From a bacterium (GTDB lineage Bacteria; Electryoneota; RPQS01), in assembly GCA_036504735.1 (NCBI GenBank), contig DASXUQ010000002.1:274903-338902 (forward strand): a stretch of 64,000 nt of DNA. Direction: 5' to 3'. The stretch's first letter is position 1. Each line of letters opens with the position of its first letter. Shown one piece after another: positions 26,121 to 33,704 of this stretch. A program made the translations under genes and the position numbers. A model generated the notes under the pieces. The model did not search any database. It was not told the DNA's origin and worked only from the letters and a program-made list of their open reading frames with translations.

Positions 26121-28628
26121 ATGCGCCAATCTCTTCTGTTGTTCTGCCTGACCCTCTTCGTCTCCACCGCTTGGAGCAAACCCGCCCTGCTGATCATCGA
26201 CCGCAAGGATGTCCCTGTCGCCAAGGTGCAGGTGCTGCGGGAACTCAAGGATCAGGTGTTTGTCGCCGCCGAGGTTTCTGACCTCAGCACCGCCAACATC
26301 CCCTTCACGCTCATCGATGCCGACTATTCGGCGGACCACTACCTTGTCATCTCTGTGCTGCAAGCCCGCGAGCAAGGACTATCTGCTCTCTGGCAGGATG
26401 AGAAGCGCGCCCTGGTGAAGTTCGACGCTCCGGTCATGGAATGGGAAGGGCCGCATCAAAGACTCGAGCAGGGAGCGATTATCACGCGCGAATCGCGGCC
26501 GCCATCCCATCTCGATGATCCGGCGCTCGATGCCTGGCTGTCGCAGCTTGCCGCGCAAACGAACGCGGATACGCTGTTGTCCTTTGTGACCACGCTGGCG
26601 TCCTACAACCGCTATGCGCGGTACACGTCCAATGACAATGCCGCCACCTGGATCCGCAGCAAATTTTTGAGTTATGGCTATGACTCGGTCTACTATCACG
26701 CCTTCACTGCGCATGCTTCGGGTTGGAGCCGCACGGCCAACAATGTGATTGCCGTGCTCCCCGGCACAGCATCTCCCGATTCGATTGTAATCATCGGCGG
26801 GCACTTCGATGCGACCTCCGAGAGTCCGAGCAGCGCCGCGCCCGGCGCGGATGACAATGGCACCGGCACCGCGGGAATGCTGGAGGCGGCGCGGCTGCTG
26901 GCCAATCAGAGCTTCACACACACCGTCATGTTCGTAGCCTTCAATGCCGAAGAGCAGGGGCTGCAAGGCAGTGCGGCGCTGGCAAGCCTGATGGCCAGCC
27001 AAGGGCGGCGGGTGATCGGCCTGGTCAACATGGATATGATCGGCTATTATGATCCGGCGGGCGCGGACCTGTGGATCGAAGGCTTTCACACCGGCACCAA
27101 TTCCCTGTGGCTGGAAAATGCGCTGCGGGATAACTGCCTGCAGTTCTCCTCGCTGGTGCCGTATCTCTATCCCGATGACGGCTGGGGAAGCGACCATGAG
27201 AGTTTCCATGCCGCCGGCTTCAATGCGGTATTGGCCATCGAAAATGAGTATGAGACCTATCCCTGCTATCACCGCACCTGCGATCTGCCCTCACAGGTCA
27301 CGGCAAGCTTTATGCGCAATATGGCTTCGGTGGTGATTGTCACCGGAGCGGAACTGGCTCTGCCGCACGGGACAGGCAGCATCAGCGGACAGGTGACACT
27401 GCAAGGCTCATCCAATGCCGCCGGAGTCGCCGCCTCTATCGCCGGCGGCGGTGCGGCAGATACCACCGATGCCGCGGGTGCTTATGTGCTCTCAGGGTTG
27501 CTGCCGGGCACCTACAGCGTGGCCTTCGCGCGCACGGGTTTTGTGAGCGACACGCTGCATGGCATTGTCGTACTCAGTGACCAACAGACCGCGAACCAGA
27601 ACATCACCCTGACCGCAACTCTCCCCGGCTCCGTGTCAGGTACTATTACGCTCTCCGGCGGCAGCGGTGTACTCACACAGACCATTGTCTATGTGGATGA
27701 TGCCCTCGCGGCGGTGAACAGCAGCGGGCAATACACGCTCGCGCCGGTCTACTCCGGACAGAAAGTCATCACCGCCAGTCTGAATGGCTATGCGATAGGC
27801 TCGCAGATAGTAACCCTGAGTGACGGGCAGCAGATGAGCAATGTGAACATTACCCTGTATCCGCTGTGGGATCTGGAAGCCTCGAACTATGGTCTGGATA
27901 ATCACAGCACGGGCTGGGGCTGGGGAACGGACGCGATCACCGGCGCGCATTCGGGCACGCATGTGTGGGGCACGGTGCTCGGCGGCAGCTATGCCAACTG
28001 CACGGACTACACTCTCGATATGCCCGCCGTATCTCTGGCCCATCTTGATTCGGCGCGGCTCACGTTCTATCACTGGTACAACATCGAACCCAACGGCGCC
28101 ACGCAAGCCTATGACGGCGCCAATGTGTCTGTTGCGCCGCTGGGTAGCAGCACGTGGACAGTCCTTCAGCCTGTGGGCGGCTATCCGGGCAATGCCGGCG
28201 GAACCTGCAATCCGATTCAGGGGCAGGCGGCTTATGACAGCATCAGTCCCGGATGGGTGCCGGCCAGTTTCAACCTGAATGCCTATCTGGGGCAGACCAT
28301 CCGCGTCCGCTTCCGCTTAGGATCCGATCAGGGAGTCACGCGGCGCGGCTGGTATCTCGATGATCTGGCACTGCTCGGTTATCATACCGTGCAGGTGCAG
28401 CCGCCCACCCGCGTGCAGGATCTGACCGTCTATCCGGTGGAGGGCGGTTTGTATGTGCAATGGAGTGCCACCAGTGGCGCGCTGCGCTACAAGATCTATC
28501 GCGGCACCAGTTTCGAGCAACCTGTGTCCGGCATGACTCTGCTTTCCACCCAAACCGGAACAAGCTTCACCGACACCGCCGGGCCAGAGTTACTCAAGGC
28601 TTTCTACGTGGTGATTGCGGAAAATTAA
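26121..28628 (+). CDS. Secreted M28 aminopeptidase-like protein with carboxypeptidase-regulatory, MAM-like and Fn3-like domains
   Basis: 835 residues from the ATG at 26121; signal peptide LLLFCLTLFVSTAWS. The M28 zinc site is complete by eye: His in GGHFDAT (about 228), Asp in GADDNGTG (about 244), the EE pair in FNAEEQG (about 277-278), Asp in NMDMIGY, and a late His in CYHRTCDL. Two CarboxypepD_reg-like beta modules follow (SISGQVTLQG and SVSGTITLSG), then a MAM/jelly-roll domain and a terminal Fn3-like module. No T9SS tail. Predicted extracellular peptidase, complementing the metallopeptidase at 1534-4230. Confidence 0.88.
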   Translation: MRQSLLLFCLTLFVSTAWSKPALLIIDRKDVPVAKVQVLRELKDQVFVAAEVSDLSTANIPFTLIDADYSADHYLVISVLQAREQGLSALWQDEKRALVKFDAPVMEWEGPHQRLEQGAIITRESRPPSHLDDPALDAWLSQLAAQTNADTLLSFVTTLASYNRYARYTSNDNAATWIRSKFLSYGYDSVYYHAFTAHASGWSRTANNVIAVLPGTASPDSIVIIGGHFDATSESPSSAAPGADDNGTGTAGMLEAARLLANQSFTHTVMFVAFNAEEQGLQGSAALASLMASQGRRVIGLVNMDMIGYYDPAGADLWIEGFHTGTNSLWLENALRDNCLQFSSLVPYLYPDDGWGSDHESFHAAGFNAVLAIENEYETYPCYHRTCDLPSQVTASFMRNMASVVIVTGAELALPHGTGSISGQVTLQGSSNAAGVAASIAGGGAADTTDAAGAYVLSGLLPGTYSVAFARTGFVSDTLHGIVVLSDQQTANQNITLTATLPGSVSGTITLSGGSGVLTQTIVYVDDALAAVNSSGQYTLAPVYSGQKVITASLNGYAIGSQIVTLSDGQQMSNVNITLYPLWDLEASNYGLDNHSTGWGWGTDAITGAHSGTHVWGTVLGGSYANCTDYTLDMPAVSLAHLDSARLTFYHWYNIEPNGATQAYDGANVSVAPLGSSTWTVLQPVGGYPGNAGGTCNPIQGQAAYDSISPGWVPASFNLNAYLGQTIRVRFRLGSDQGVTRRGWYLDDLALLGYHTVQVQPPTRVQDLTVYPVEGGLYVQWSATSGALRYKIYRGTSFEQPVSGMTLLSTQTGTSFTDTAGPELLKAFYVVIAEN

Positions 28629-28641
28629 CCCCCAACCCTAA

Positions 28642-28686
28642 CCCTTCCCGTCCCGCGATAAATCGGGGACCTACGTAGGGGAAGGG
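28642..28686. repeat. 46-bp dispersed element, inverted copy
   Basis: Near-identical (one indel plus end differences) to the reverse complement of 24298-24343; core CCCGCGATAAATCGGGGACC. Confidence 0.85.
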
Positions 28687-28702
28687 AACCGGGCAGTTGT
28701 TC

Positions 28703-28729
28703 AGCGGGCGACCATCAAGGTCGCCCGCT
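28703..28729 (+). terminator. Terminator after the M28 peptidase gene
   Basis: AGCGGGCGACC (28703-28713) and GGTCGCCCGCT (28719-28729), five-base loop. Confidence 0.75.
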
Positions 28730-28750
28730 CTCATTCACACGCCGAAATAA

Positions 28751-29220
28751 TGCAAAAGCCGTTGGCGAGTGCAAATCACGCATAGTTATTGGGTGCGTTT
28801 GCAGGGGCGAGCGCAGGAGCAGGCCGCGAACTCTGCAAGCCAAAGAGTATCACACCCATTTGAATTTCCGGAACTTGGGCAATCAATCCAACGGCTCCAT
28901 GCACGAAAAATGACTTGCTTGCAGAAATGGTATGCCGCTTGCCTTAGCATACAGTGGGAGACCGCAGAGACCGCTTCGAGGTTTTTGCCTCGCGGCACAG
29001 TACGGGGAGTGAACCGGAAGAGTTGACCTGTTTTATGGCTTGCGGCAGAAAAACACACACGCACAGCCCACCGTCTTGCGGCCGTAGAACAGGTTAACTC
29101 TTTCGGATTTTTCTTGCAGGCAAGGAAAATGCTCTTCACCAAATAGCACACACACCACCTTGCGATGATCGCAGGCTCCTTGTCGGGCGCGAAGTGAACA
29201 CTCACTTCGCGCTTTTGTTT
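28751..29220 (+). ncRNA. Candidate structured non-coding RNA
   Basis: No convincing gene, but nested helices. A long-range closing helix AGCCGTTGG (28757-28765) with CCAACGGCT (28888-28896), flanked by TGCA/TGCA; inside it TGGGTG/CACCCA (28790/28853) and GTTTGCAG/CTGCAAGC (28797/28833). Next GTATGC/GCATAC (28930/28947) and CGAGG/CCTCG (28977/28988). Then a 26-bp helix, 29014-29039 with 29081-29106, with no mismatch and four G-U pairs that exist only on the plus strand, loop 41 bases. It ends at a terminator (29187-29220). Strand is inferred from those wobble pairs and the T run. No known RNA family recognised. Confidence 0.6.
29187..29220 (+). terminator. Strong terminator ending the candidate RNA
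   Basis: GCGCGAAGTGA (29187-29197) and TCACTTCGCGC (29202-29212), four-base loop, then TTTTGTTT. There is no upstream gene closer than the M28 peptidase, which has its own terminator. Confidence 0.85.
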
Positions 29221-29366
29221 GGGACGTCGTGCAAACTCTGTCCGTCCGTGCAAAGCAAGCATGGTGAATGAGAAATCAAGGAGTCCGATCCGGTACGATA
29301 GAGCATCCTGCGGCACTCTGTCTCGGTTATGTTATACTCTATTTGTTCAGCATTTAACTTGAAAAT

Positions 29367-29460
29367 TGCGACGCCTGTGCAAATTGAACGCGAGTTCTGC
29401 GCAAATGGTACACGGCTTGCGATAGCAGGGTTCAGGAGACCGCAAGATTGCTTCCCGGAT
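29367..29460 (+). other. Second, diverged copy of part of the candidate RNA, in the leader of the next gene
   Basis: 29399-29455 matches 28921-28980: AAATGGTA, GCTTGC, TAGCA, GGAGACCGCA and GCTTC are shared in order, about 70 percent by eye over the first 46 bases. It contains a GNRA hairpin (GAAC-GCGA-GTTC) and CTTGCG/CGCAAG. The rest of 29221-29648 shows no gene. Confidence 0.5.
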
Positions 29461-29648
29461 GTTGGGTTCGTGCGCAGCTTCATCCTGAAGATGCCACGGG
29501 GAAGTATGGGGTTGGGACGGAAGTATTGGCCTGACTTACGGCTCGCTGTAAGACTGCATCTTGGGCACGGGCTGCTTTGATGCGGGCGTAAGGCAGGCCA
29601 ATGCTTCCAGACTTCAAAACACCCCTCAACCCAACCCAAGAGGCAGCT

Positions 29649-31127
29649 ATGAAGACTCCTTGCGTTCTCCTCCTTATTGCTGCATGTCCACTTCTGCTCT
29701 TTGCGCAAATTCCTCCAGACACGCTCTGGACACGCACCATCCCCTCCACCTATATGGAAGCGGCCTACAGTATTCAGCAAACCGCCGACGGCGGCTTTGC
29801 CGTTGCCGGGGGACGCTTCATCGAGGGCTTTGGTGATGTCTATCTGGGCAAGACGGATGGCGATGGCAACCTCCTCTGGTCACACACCTTCGGCGGCGGC
29901 GTCGATGAAGAAGCCGAATGCGTGCGCGAGTGTCCTGACGGTGGTTTCATTTTGTCCGGCAGGAGTAATTCCTGGTGTCCCCCCGGTATGCAGGACTTCG
30001 GCGATTTTTATTTCGTGCGCACCAATGCCGACGGCGACACTCTGTGGACACGCGTCTACAATCTCGACCTTGATGACGATGCCCATCATATCGAATGCAC
30101 GCCGGACGGAGGATTTATTGCGGCGGGCGAAGTCCATGCCCTATCGACAGGGACGCGCGCCTGCCTGATGAAGCTCGATGCGAACGGCGACAGCCTGTGG
30201 ACGCGCTTTTACGGAACAGACTGGGCCACCTACGGTTACTCGGTGAAGCTGACGGAAGACGGCGGGTACATTCTGGCGGGTAACACGCTGGAGCCGAGCG
30301 GCAGTGGAACAAATATCTATGTTGTGAAGACCGACTCGGCGGGAAACGAGTTGTGGCATCGGGTCTTCGGCGGCTCGATGCATGACGATGGCTATGACGT
30401 GGTGCAGACGGAGGACGGCGGGTACGCGTTGTGCGGCGGGCTGTATGCGTCACCGGAGCATAATACGGACGTCTATCTGATCCGGATGAGCGCCACGGGG
30501 GATAGTTTATGGGCCTTTACCTATGGGCGGGATACGGGCCTGGAGACATGGGGAGATGAAGGCTTGTCCATCGTGCAGGATCGCGACGGTGGCTTCATCA
30601 TCAGCGGCAAGACTGGCGCCAACATGCCGGACCGCGCGTACTATGAACTGCTGAAGGTGGATGCGTCGGGGCAACAGGTCTGGTTGACGGTGTGCACCGC
30701 GGGCAGCGATTTCTGTGACGGCGCGTGGATGTGCCCCACCAGCGACGGCGGCTTTGTGCTGGCCGGGATGCGGTGGAACACTCCCGGCAGTGGGCATATT
30801 TATCTGGCACGCTATGAAGGCTCGGAGCCGCCGAACCGTTGCGGTCCGGATAACGCGCTAAGCGCCGCGTGCTCGCTGGCGCCGAATTATCCGAATCCCT
30901 TTAATCCGAAAACCGGGATTGCTTTCGATCTGCCGCGCGCGGCCCACGTGAACTTAGCCGTGTACGACATTCTCGGCCAGCAGGTTGCGCAGCTTGCCCT
31001 CGGCATGCAAAGCGCCGGGCATCATGCTGTGAACTTCGATGGCTCCTCCCTGCCGACGGGAACCTACTACTGCCGCCTGAAGGCAGGGCAGTATACCCAA
31101 ACCCGGAAAATGCTTTTGCTGAAGTAG
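29649..31127 (+). CDS. Secreted seven-repeat protein with T9SS sorting tail
   Basis: 492 residues from the ATG at 29649 (AGAGGC upstream). Signal peptide ending CPLLLFAQ. Seven repeats of about 50 residues of the form xDGGFxLAGxx...DxYLVKTDxxGDSLWTRxYG (about 35-395), as in 8763-10529 but without the ASH/HYDIN domain. Ends with a T9SS sorting domain (NYPNPFNPKTGIAFDL to KMLLLK, about 408-492). Predicted surface-attached or released beta-propeller; ligand unknown. Its long leader carries the second copy of the structured element described above. Confidence 0.85.
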   Translation: MKTPCVLLLIAACPLLLFAQIPPDTLWTRTIPSTYMEAAYSIQQTADGGFAVAGGRFIEGFGDVYLGKTDGDGNLLWSHTFGGGVDEEAECVRECPDGGFILSGRSNSWCPPGMQDFGDFYFVRTNADGDTLWTRVYNLDLDDDAHHIECTPDGGFIAAGEVHALSTGTRACLMKLDANGDSLWTRFYGTDWATYGYSVKLTEDGGYILAGNTLEPSGSGTNIYVVKTDSAGNELWHRVFGGSMHDDGYDVVQTEDGGYALCGGLYASPEHNTDVYLIRMSATGDSLWAFTYGRDTGLETWGDEGLSIVQDRDGGFIISGKTGANMPDRAYYELLKVDASGQQVWLTVCTAGSDFCDGAWMCPTSDGGFVLAGMRWNTPGSGHIYLARYEGSEPPNRCGPDNALSAACSLAPNYPNPFNPKTGIAFDLPRAAHVNLAVYDILGQQVAQLALGMQSAGHHAVNFDGSSLPTGTYYCRLKAGQYTQTRKMLLLK

Positions 31128-31192
31128 ATTTTTTTCGCGCCATCCTGAGCCGCCTTCACGGCAAAGGATTCTCTTCTCCTCGACCCGGACAC

Positions 31193-31277
31193 GGCGGCCC
31201 TTATGGGCCGCCTGACGTTTACGCCATGCCGTGAGTGCCACTCATGCCAAGCGGGCACCCTTTCGGGTGCCCGCTTG
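31193..31277 (+). terminator. Two strong hairpins between convergent genes
   Basis: GGCGGCCC-ttat-GGGCCGCC (31193-31212) and CAAGCGGGCACCC-tttc-GGGTGCCCGCTTG (31248-31277); a third, GGCACGC/GCGTGCC, follows near 31301-31317. They separate the plus-strand T9SS gene from the minus-strand FKBP gene and could serve both. Confidence 0.7.
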
Positions 31278-31338
31278 TGCGTATGGCGTTGCCTAATCCG
31301 GCACGCCGGAGCGTGCCAGCCAGTGACGCGTCAGGGCG

Positions 31339-31791
31339 TTACTTCACGCCCAGGAGTTCGACTTCGAAGACCAGGGTCGAATTGGGGGGGATGGCACCGG
31401 GGAAGCCGCGTTCGCCGTAAGCGAGTTGCGGCGGAATGAACAGCTTGCGGGTGCCGCCGACTTTCATCGAGCCCACACCTTCATCCCAGCCCTTGATCAC
31501 GCGGCCCTGTCCGATGGGAAACTCGAACGGCTGGTTGCGATCCTTGGAACTGTCAAACTTCTTGCCATCGGTCAGCCAACCCGTGTAGTGCACGGAGACG
31601 GTCTGTCCCGACTGCGGCGAGGGGCCGGTTCCGACTTTGACATCGACATATTTGAGGCCGCTGGCCGTGGTAACGGTATCCGTTTTAGCTCCTTCGGCTT
31701 TTGCGCCGCTTTTAGCGCCCGCCTTGTTGCAGCCACCGACACTGAAGACGAGGAGGCTGGCGGCGAGCATGATCATGATAAAACGCGCCAT
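31339..31791 (-). CDS. FKBP-type peptidyl-prolyl cis-trans isomerase, lipoprotein
   Basis: 150 residues from the ATG at 31791. Lipobox LLVFSVGGC places a lipid-modified cysteine at about 21. A Ala/Gly/Lys-rich linker is followed by a full FKBP domain: [61 protein letters not shown] and [10 protein letters not shown]. Catalyses proline isomerisation to help envelope proteins fold, plausible given the many exported proteins nearby. Promoter at 31902-31929. Confidence 0.94.
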   Translation of the reverse strand: MARFIMIMLAASLLVFSVGGCNKAGAKSGAKAEGAKTDTVTTASGLKYVDVKVGTGPSPQSGQTVSVHYTGWLTDGKKFDSSKDRNQPFEFPIGQGRVIKGWDEGVGSMKVGGTRKLFIPPQLAYGERGFPGAIPPNSTLVFEVELLGVK

Positions 31792-31901
31792 GATGAATTT
31801 CCCTGACACTTTCCGCTTGTTTTGGGTGTTAAAAGTCTATACCTTGGGAGTTAAGCGGCGATGCGCTTTGCTGTTCCCGCTCCGGTACGACAGAGACCAT
31901 T

Positions 31902-31929
31902 AATATAACAATATAAGCCATATTGTCAA
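31902..31929 (-). promoter_or_regulatory. Sigma70-like promoter for the FKBP gene
   Basis: Minus strand TTGACA (31924-31929), 16-base spacer, TATATT (31902-31907), about 110 bases before the start. Confidence 0.65.
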
Positions 31930-31978
31930 GCTCGTTTTCAAATTACTCTGAGGCAACCCTTACGCAGGGAGGCATCCT

Positions 31979-33460
31979 GTGAATCCTCCGCAGTTTATCC
32001 TCGAAATCAATACCCGTGTCTGGCTGCGCGAACTGGGAAGGGGGACTCCGCTCTCTTTGAGCAAGGTGCCGGAGAGTTTCTTCGAGGAGTGGCAAAAACA
32101 GGGGTTTGACACCGTGTGGTTGATGGGCGTGTGGCTGCCCAGTCCGGGAAGCTACGATGCCGCGCTGAAAGATCCCTTTCTGCTCGAAGACTATCACCGC
32201 GCGCTGCCGGATTGGCGGAACGAAGATGTGGGCGGCTCTCCCTATGCCGTGCGCGGTTACACCGTAAATTCTGCTCTGGGCGGCGAAGCGGCGCTGGCGG
32301 ATTTCCGTGCGCGGCTGGCCAAGCGTGGCATGCGGCTGCTGCTGGATTTTGTGCCGAACCATCTGGCCATTGACCACCCGTGGCTCAGCGCTCATCCCGA
32401 GTGGTTTGTGACAGGCACGGAAGCGGACGTAGTGCGGAACCCCGCACACTATTTCTGGATCACGACAGCCGAAGGGCCGCGAGCGATTGCTCATGGCCGC
32501 GATCCCTATTTTCCGCCGTGGACAGACTCGGCGCAGCTCAATTATCACGATCCGAATTTGCAGGCTGCCATGCGCGGCGAACTGGCGCGGCTGGCTACCC
32601 TCTGCGACGGAGTACGCTGCGACATGGCCATGCTGGAACTGTCCGATGTGTTCGAGGAGATCTGGAAGCGGCGGCCCCTTGAGTTCTGGCCGCGAGCCAT
32701 TGCCGAGACGAAGAAGGTCAATCCCAATTTTTTTATGATGGCCGAGGTTTATTGGGGACTGGATGGCGTGCTGCGGAACATGGGCTTCGATGCCACCTAT
32801 GACAAGGAGTTGATGGACATCGTGGCCTATGGCAAGCCGCTGCGCCGCGCGATGTTCGACATCCCCGCGTCCGAGCACCGCCGCCGGGTGCGCTTCCTGG
32901 AGAATCACGATGAACCGCGGGTTGCGTCACGATTGGATCCGCCGCAGAACATCGCCGCCGCCACGTGGGTCTTTGCCTTGCCGACGGTGCGGCTGCTCTA
33001 TGACGGACAGCTCGATGGCCGCAAAGTCCGCCTGCCAACGCAACTGCTCCGCGAGCCTGACGAGCCGGTGAACGCCGAACTCCGCGCGCGTTATGCGACG
33101 CTGCTGCACACGCTCGAGCACCCTGCGGTGCGCAACGGGCATTGGCACCTGCTGAGTCCGCAGAGCGCGTGGGTGGGCAATATCACCTTTGAAGCTATTC
33201 TCGGTCAGGCCTATGATTTGGACGACGCGCATCTGCGGATTTTCATCAACTGGTCAGAGAACCGCAGTCAGTGCTGGGTGCCGCTGGGCCTTGAAAGTCT
33301 GTCGGGAATGGAAGTAGAGCTGCACGACTTGGTGGGACCGAAGAGCTTTGTGCGCGACGGTATGGAGCTGATGATGCGCGGCCTGTACCTGGATCTTGAG
33401 CCGTGGGAAACGCACGTCTTCGAATGCGTGCTGCAGCCTGCCCCGGCGGCAAATGAATAG
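31979..33460 (+). CDS. GH13 alpha-amylase-family glycoside hydrolase
   Basis: 493 residues, no signal peptide, so cytosolic. GTG start with GGGAGG seven bases upstream. GH13 conserved regions: DFVPNH (about 123-128), GVRCDMAM with the nucleophile Asp about 215, MAEVYW with the acid/base Glu about 256, and FLENHDEPR with the transition-state Asp about 311. All three catalytic residues are present. No obvious starch-binding module. Substrate preference (maltosyl, trehalose or other alpha-glucan) cannot be told by eye. It stands alone among exported proteins; a perfect hairpin follows. Confidence 0.9.
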   Translation: MNPPQFILEINTRVWLRELGRGTPLSLSKVPESFFEEWQKQGFDTVWLMGVWLPSPGSYDAALKDPFLLEDYHRALPDWRNEDVGGSPYAVRGYTVNSALGGEAALADFRARLAKRGMRLLLDFVPNHLAIDHPWLSAHPEWFVTGTEADVVRNPAHYFWITTAEGPRAIAHGRDPYFPPWTDSAQLNYHDPNLQAAMRGELARLATLCDGVRCDMAMLELSDVFEEIWKRRPLEFWPRAIAETKKVNPNFFMMAEVYWGLDGVLRNMGFDATYDKELMDIVAYGKPLRRAMFDIPASEHRRRVRFLENHDEPRVASRLDPPQNIAAATWVFALPTVRLLYDGQLDGRKVRLPTQLLREPDEPVNAELRARYATLLHTLEHPAVRNGHWHLLSPQSAWVGNITFEAILGQAYDLDDAHLRIFINWSENRSQCWVPLGLESLSGMEVELHDLVGPKSFVRDGMELMMRGLYLDLEPWETHVFECVLQPAPAANE

Positions 33461-33481
33461 AGACGCTAAGATCCGGAATTG

Positions 33482-33519
33482 GAACAACAGACGCGCGGGA
33501 AACTGCGCGTCTGTTGTTC
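33482..33519 (+). terminator. Hairpin after the GH13 gene
   Basis: GAACAACAGACGCGC and GCGCGTCTGTTGTTC make a perfect 15-bp stem with an eight-base loop; no T run. Confidence 0.65.
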
Positions 33520-33704
33520 GGTTCAGCCAACGCGGAAACGGATATATATGTCCATTTTGCAAAATTGCTCAAATCCCTTGCGGATGGATGTGAATTTGCT
33601 TATTATTTAGCCGACCTCCTTTCGCTGATGTCTTTTTGCAGAGGATTCCCGAACGGAACCCTTTGCAAAGTGACACTCTTAGCAGCTCCAGAAAGGATGG
33701 CACG

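Noticed and set aside
28751..29220. Retron msr-msd or known riboswitch
   Set aside because: The long hairpin resembles an msd stem in length, but no reverse transcriptase is nearby; I could not match c-di-GMP, cobalamin, RNase P or tmRNA core motifs.
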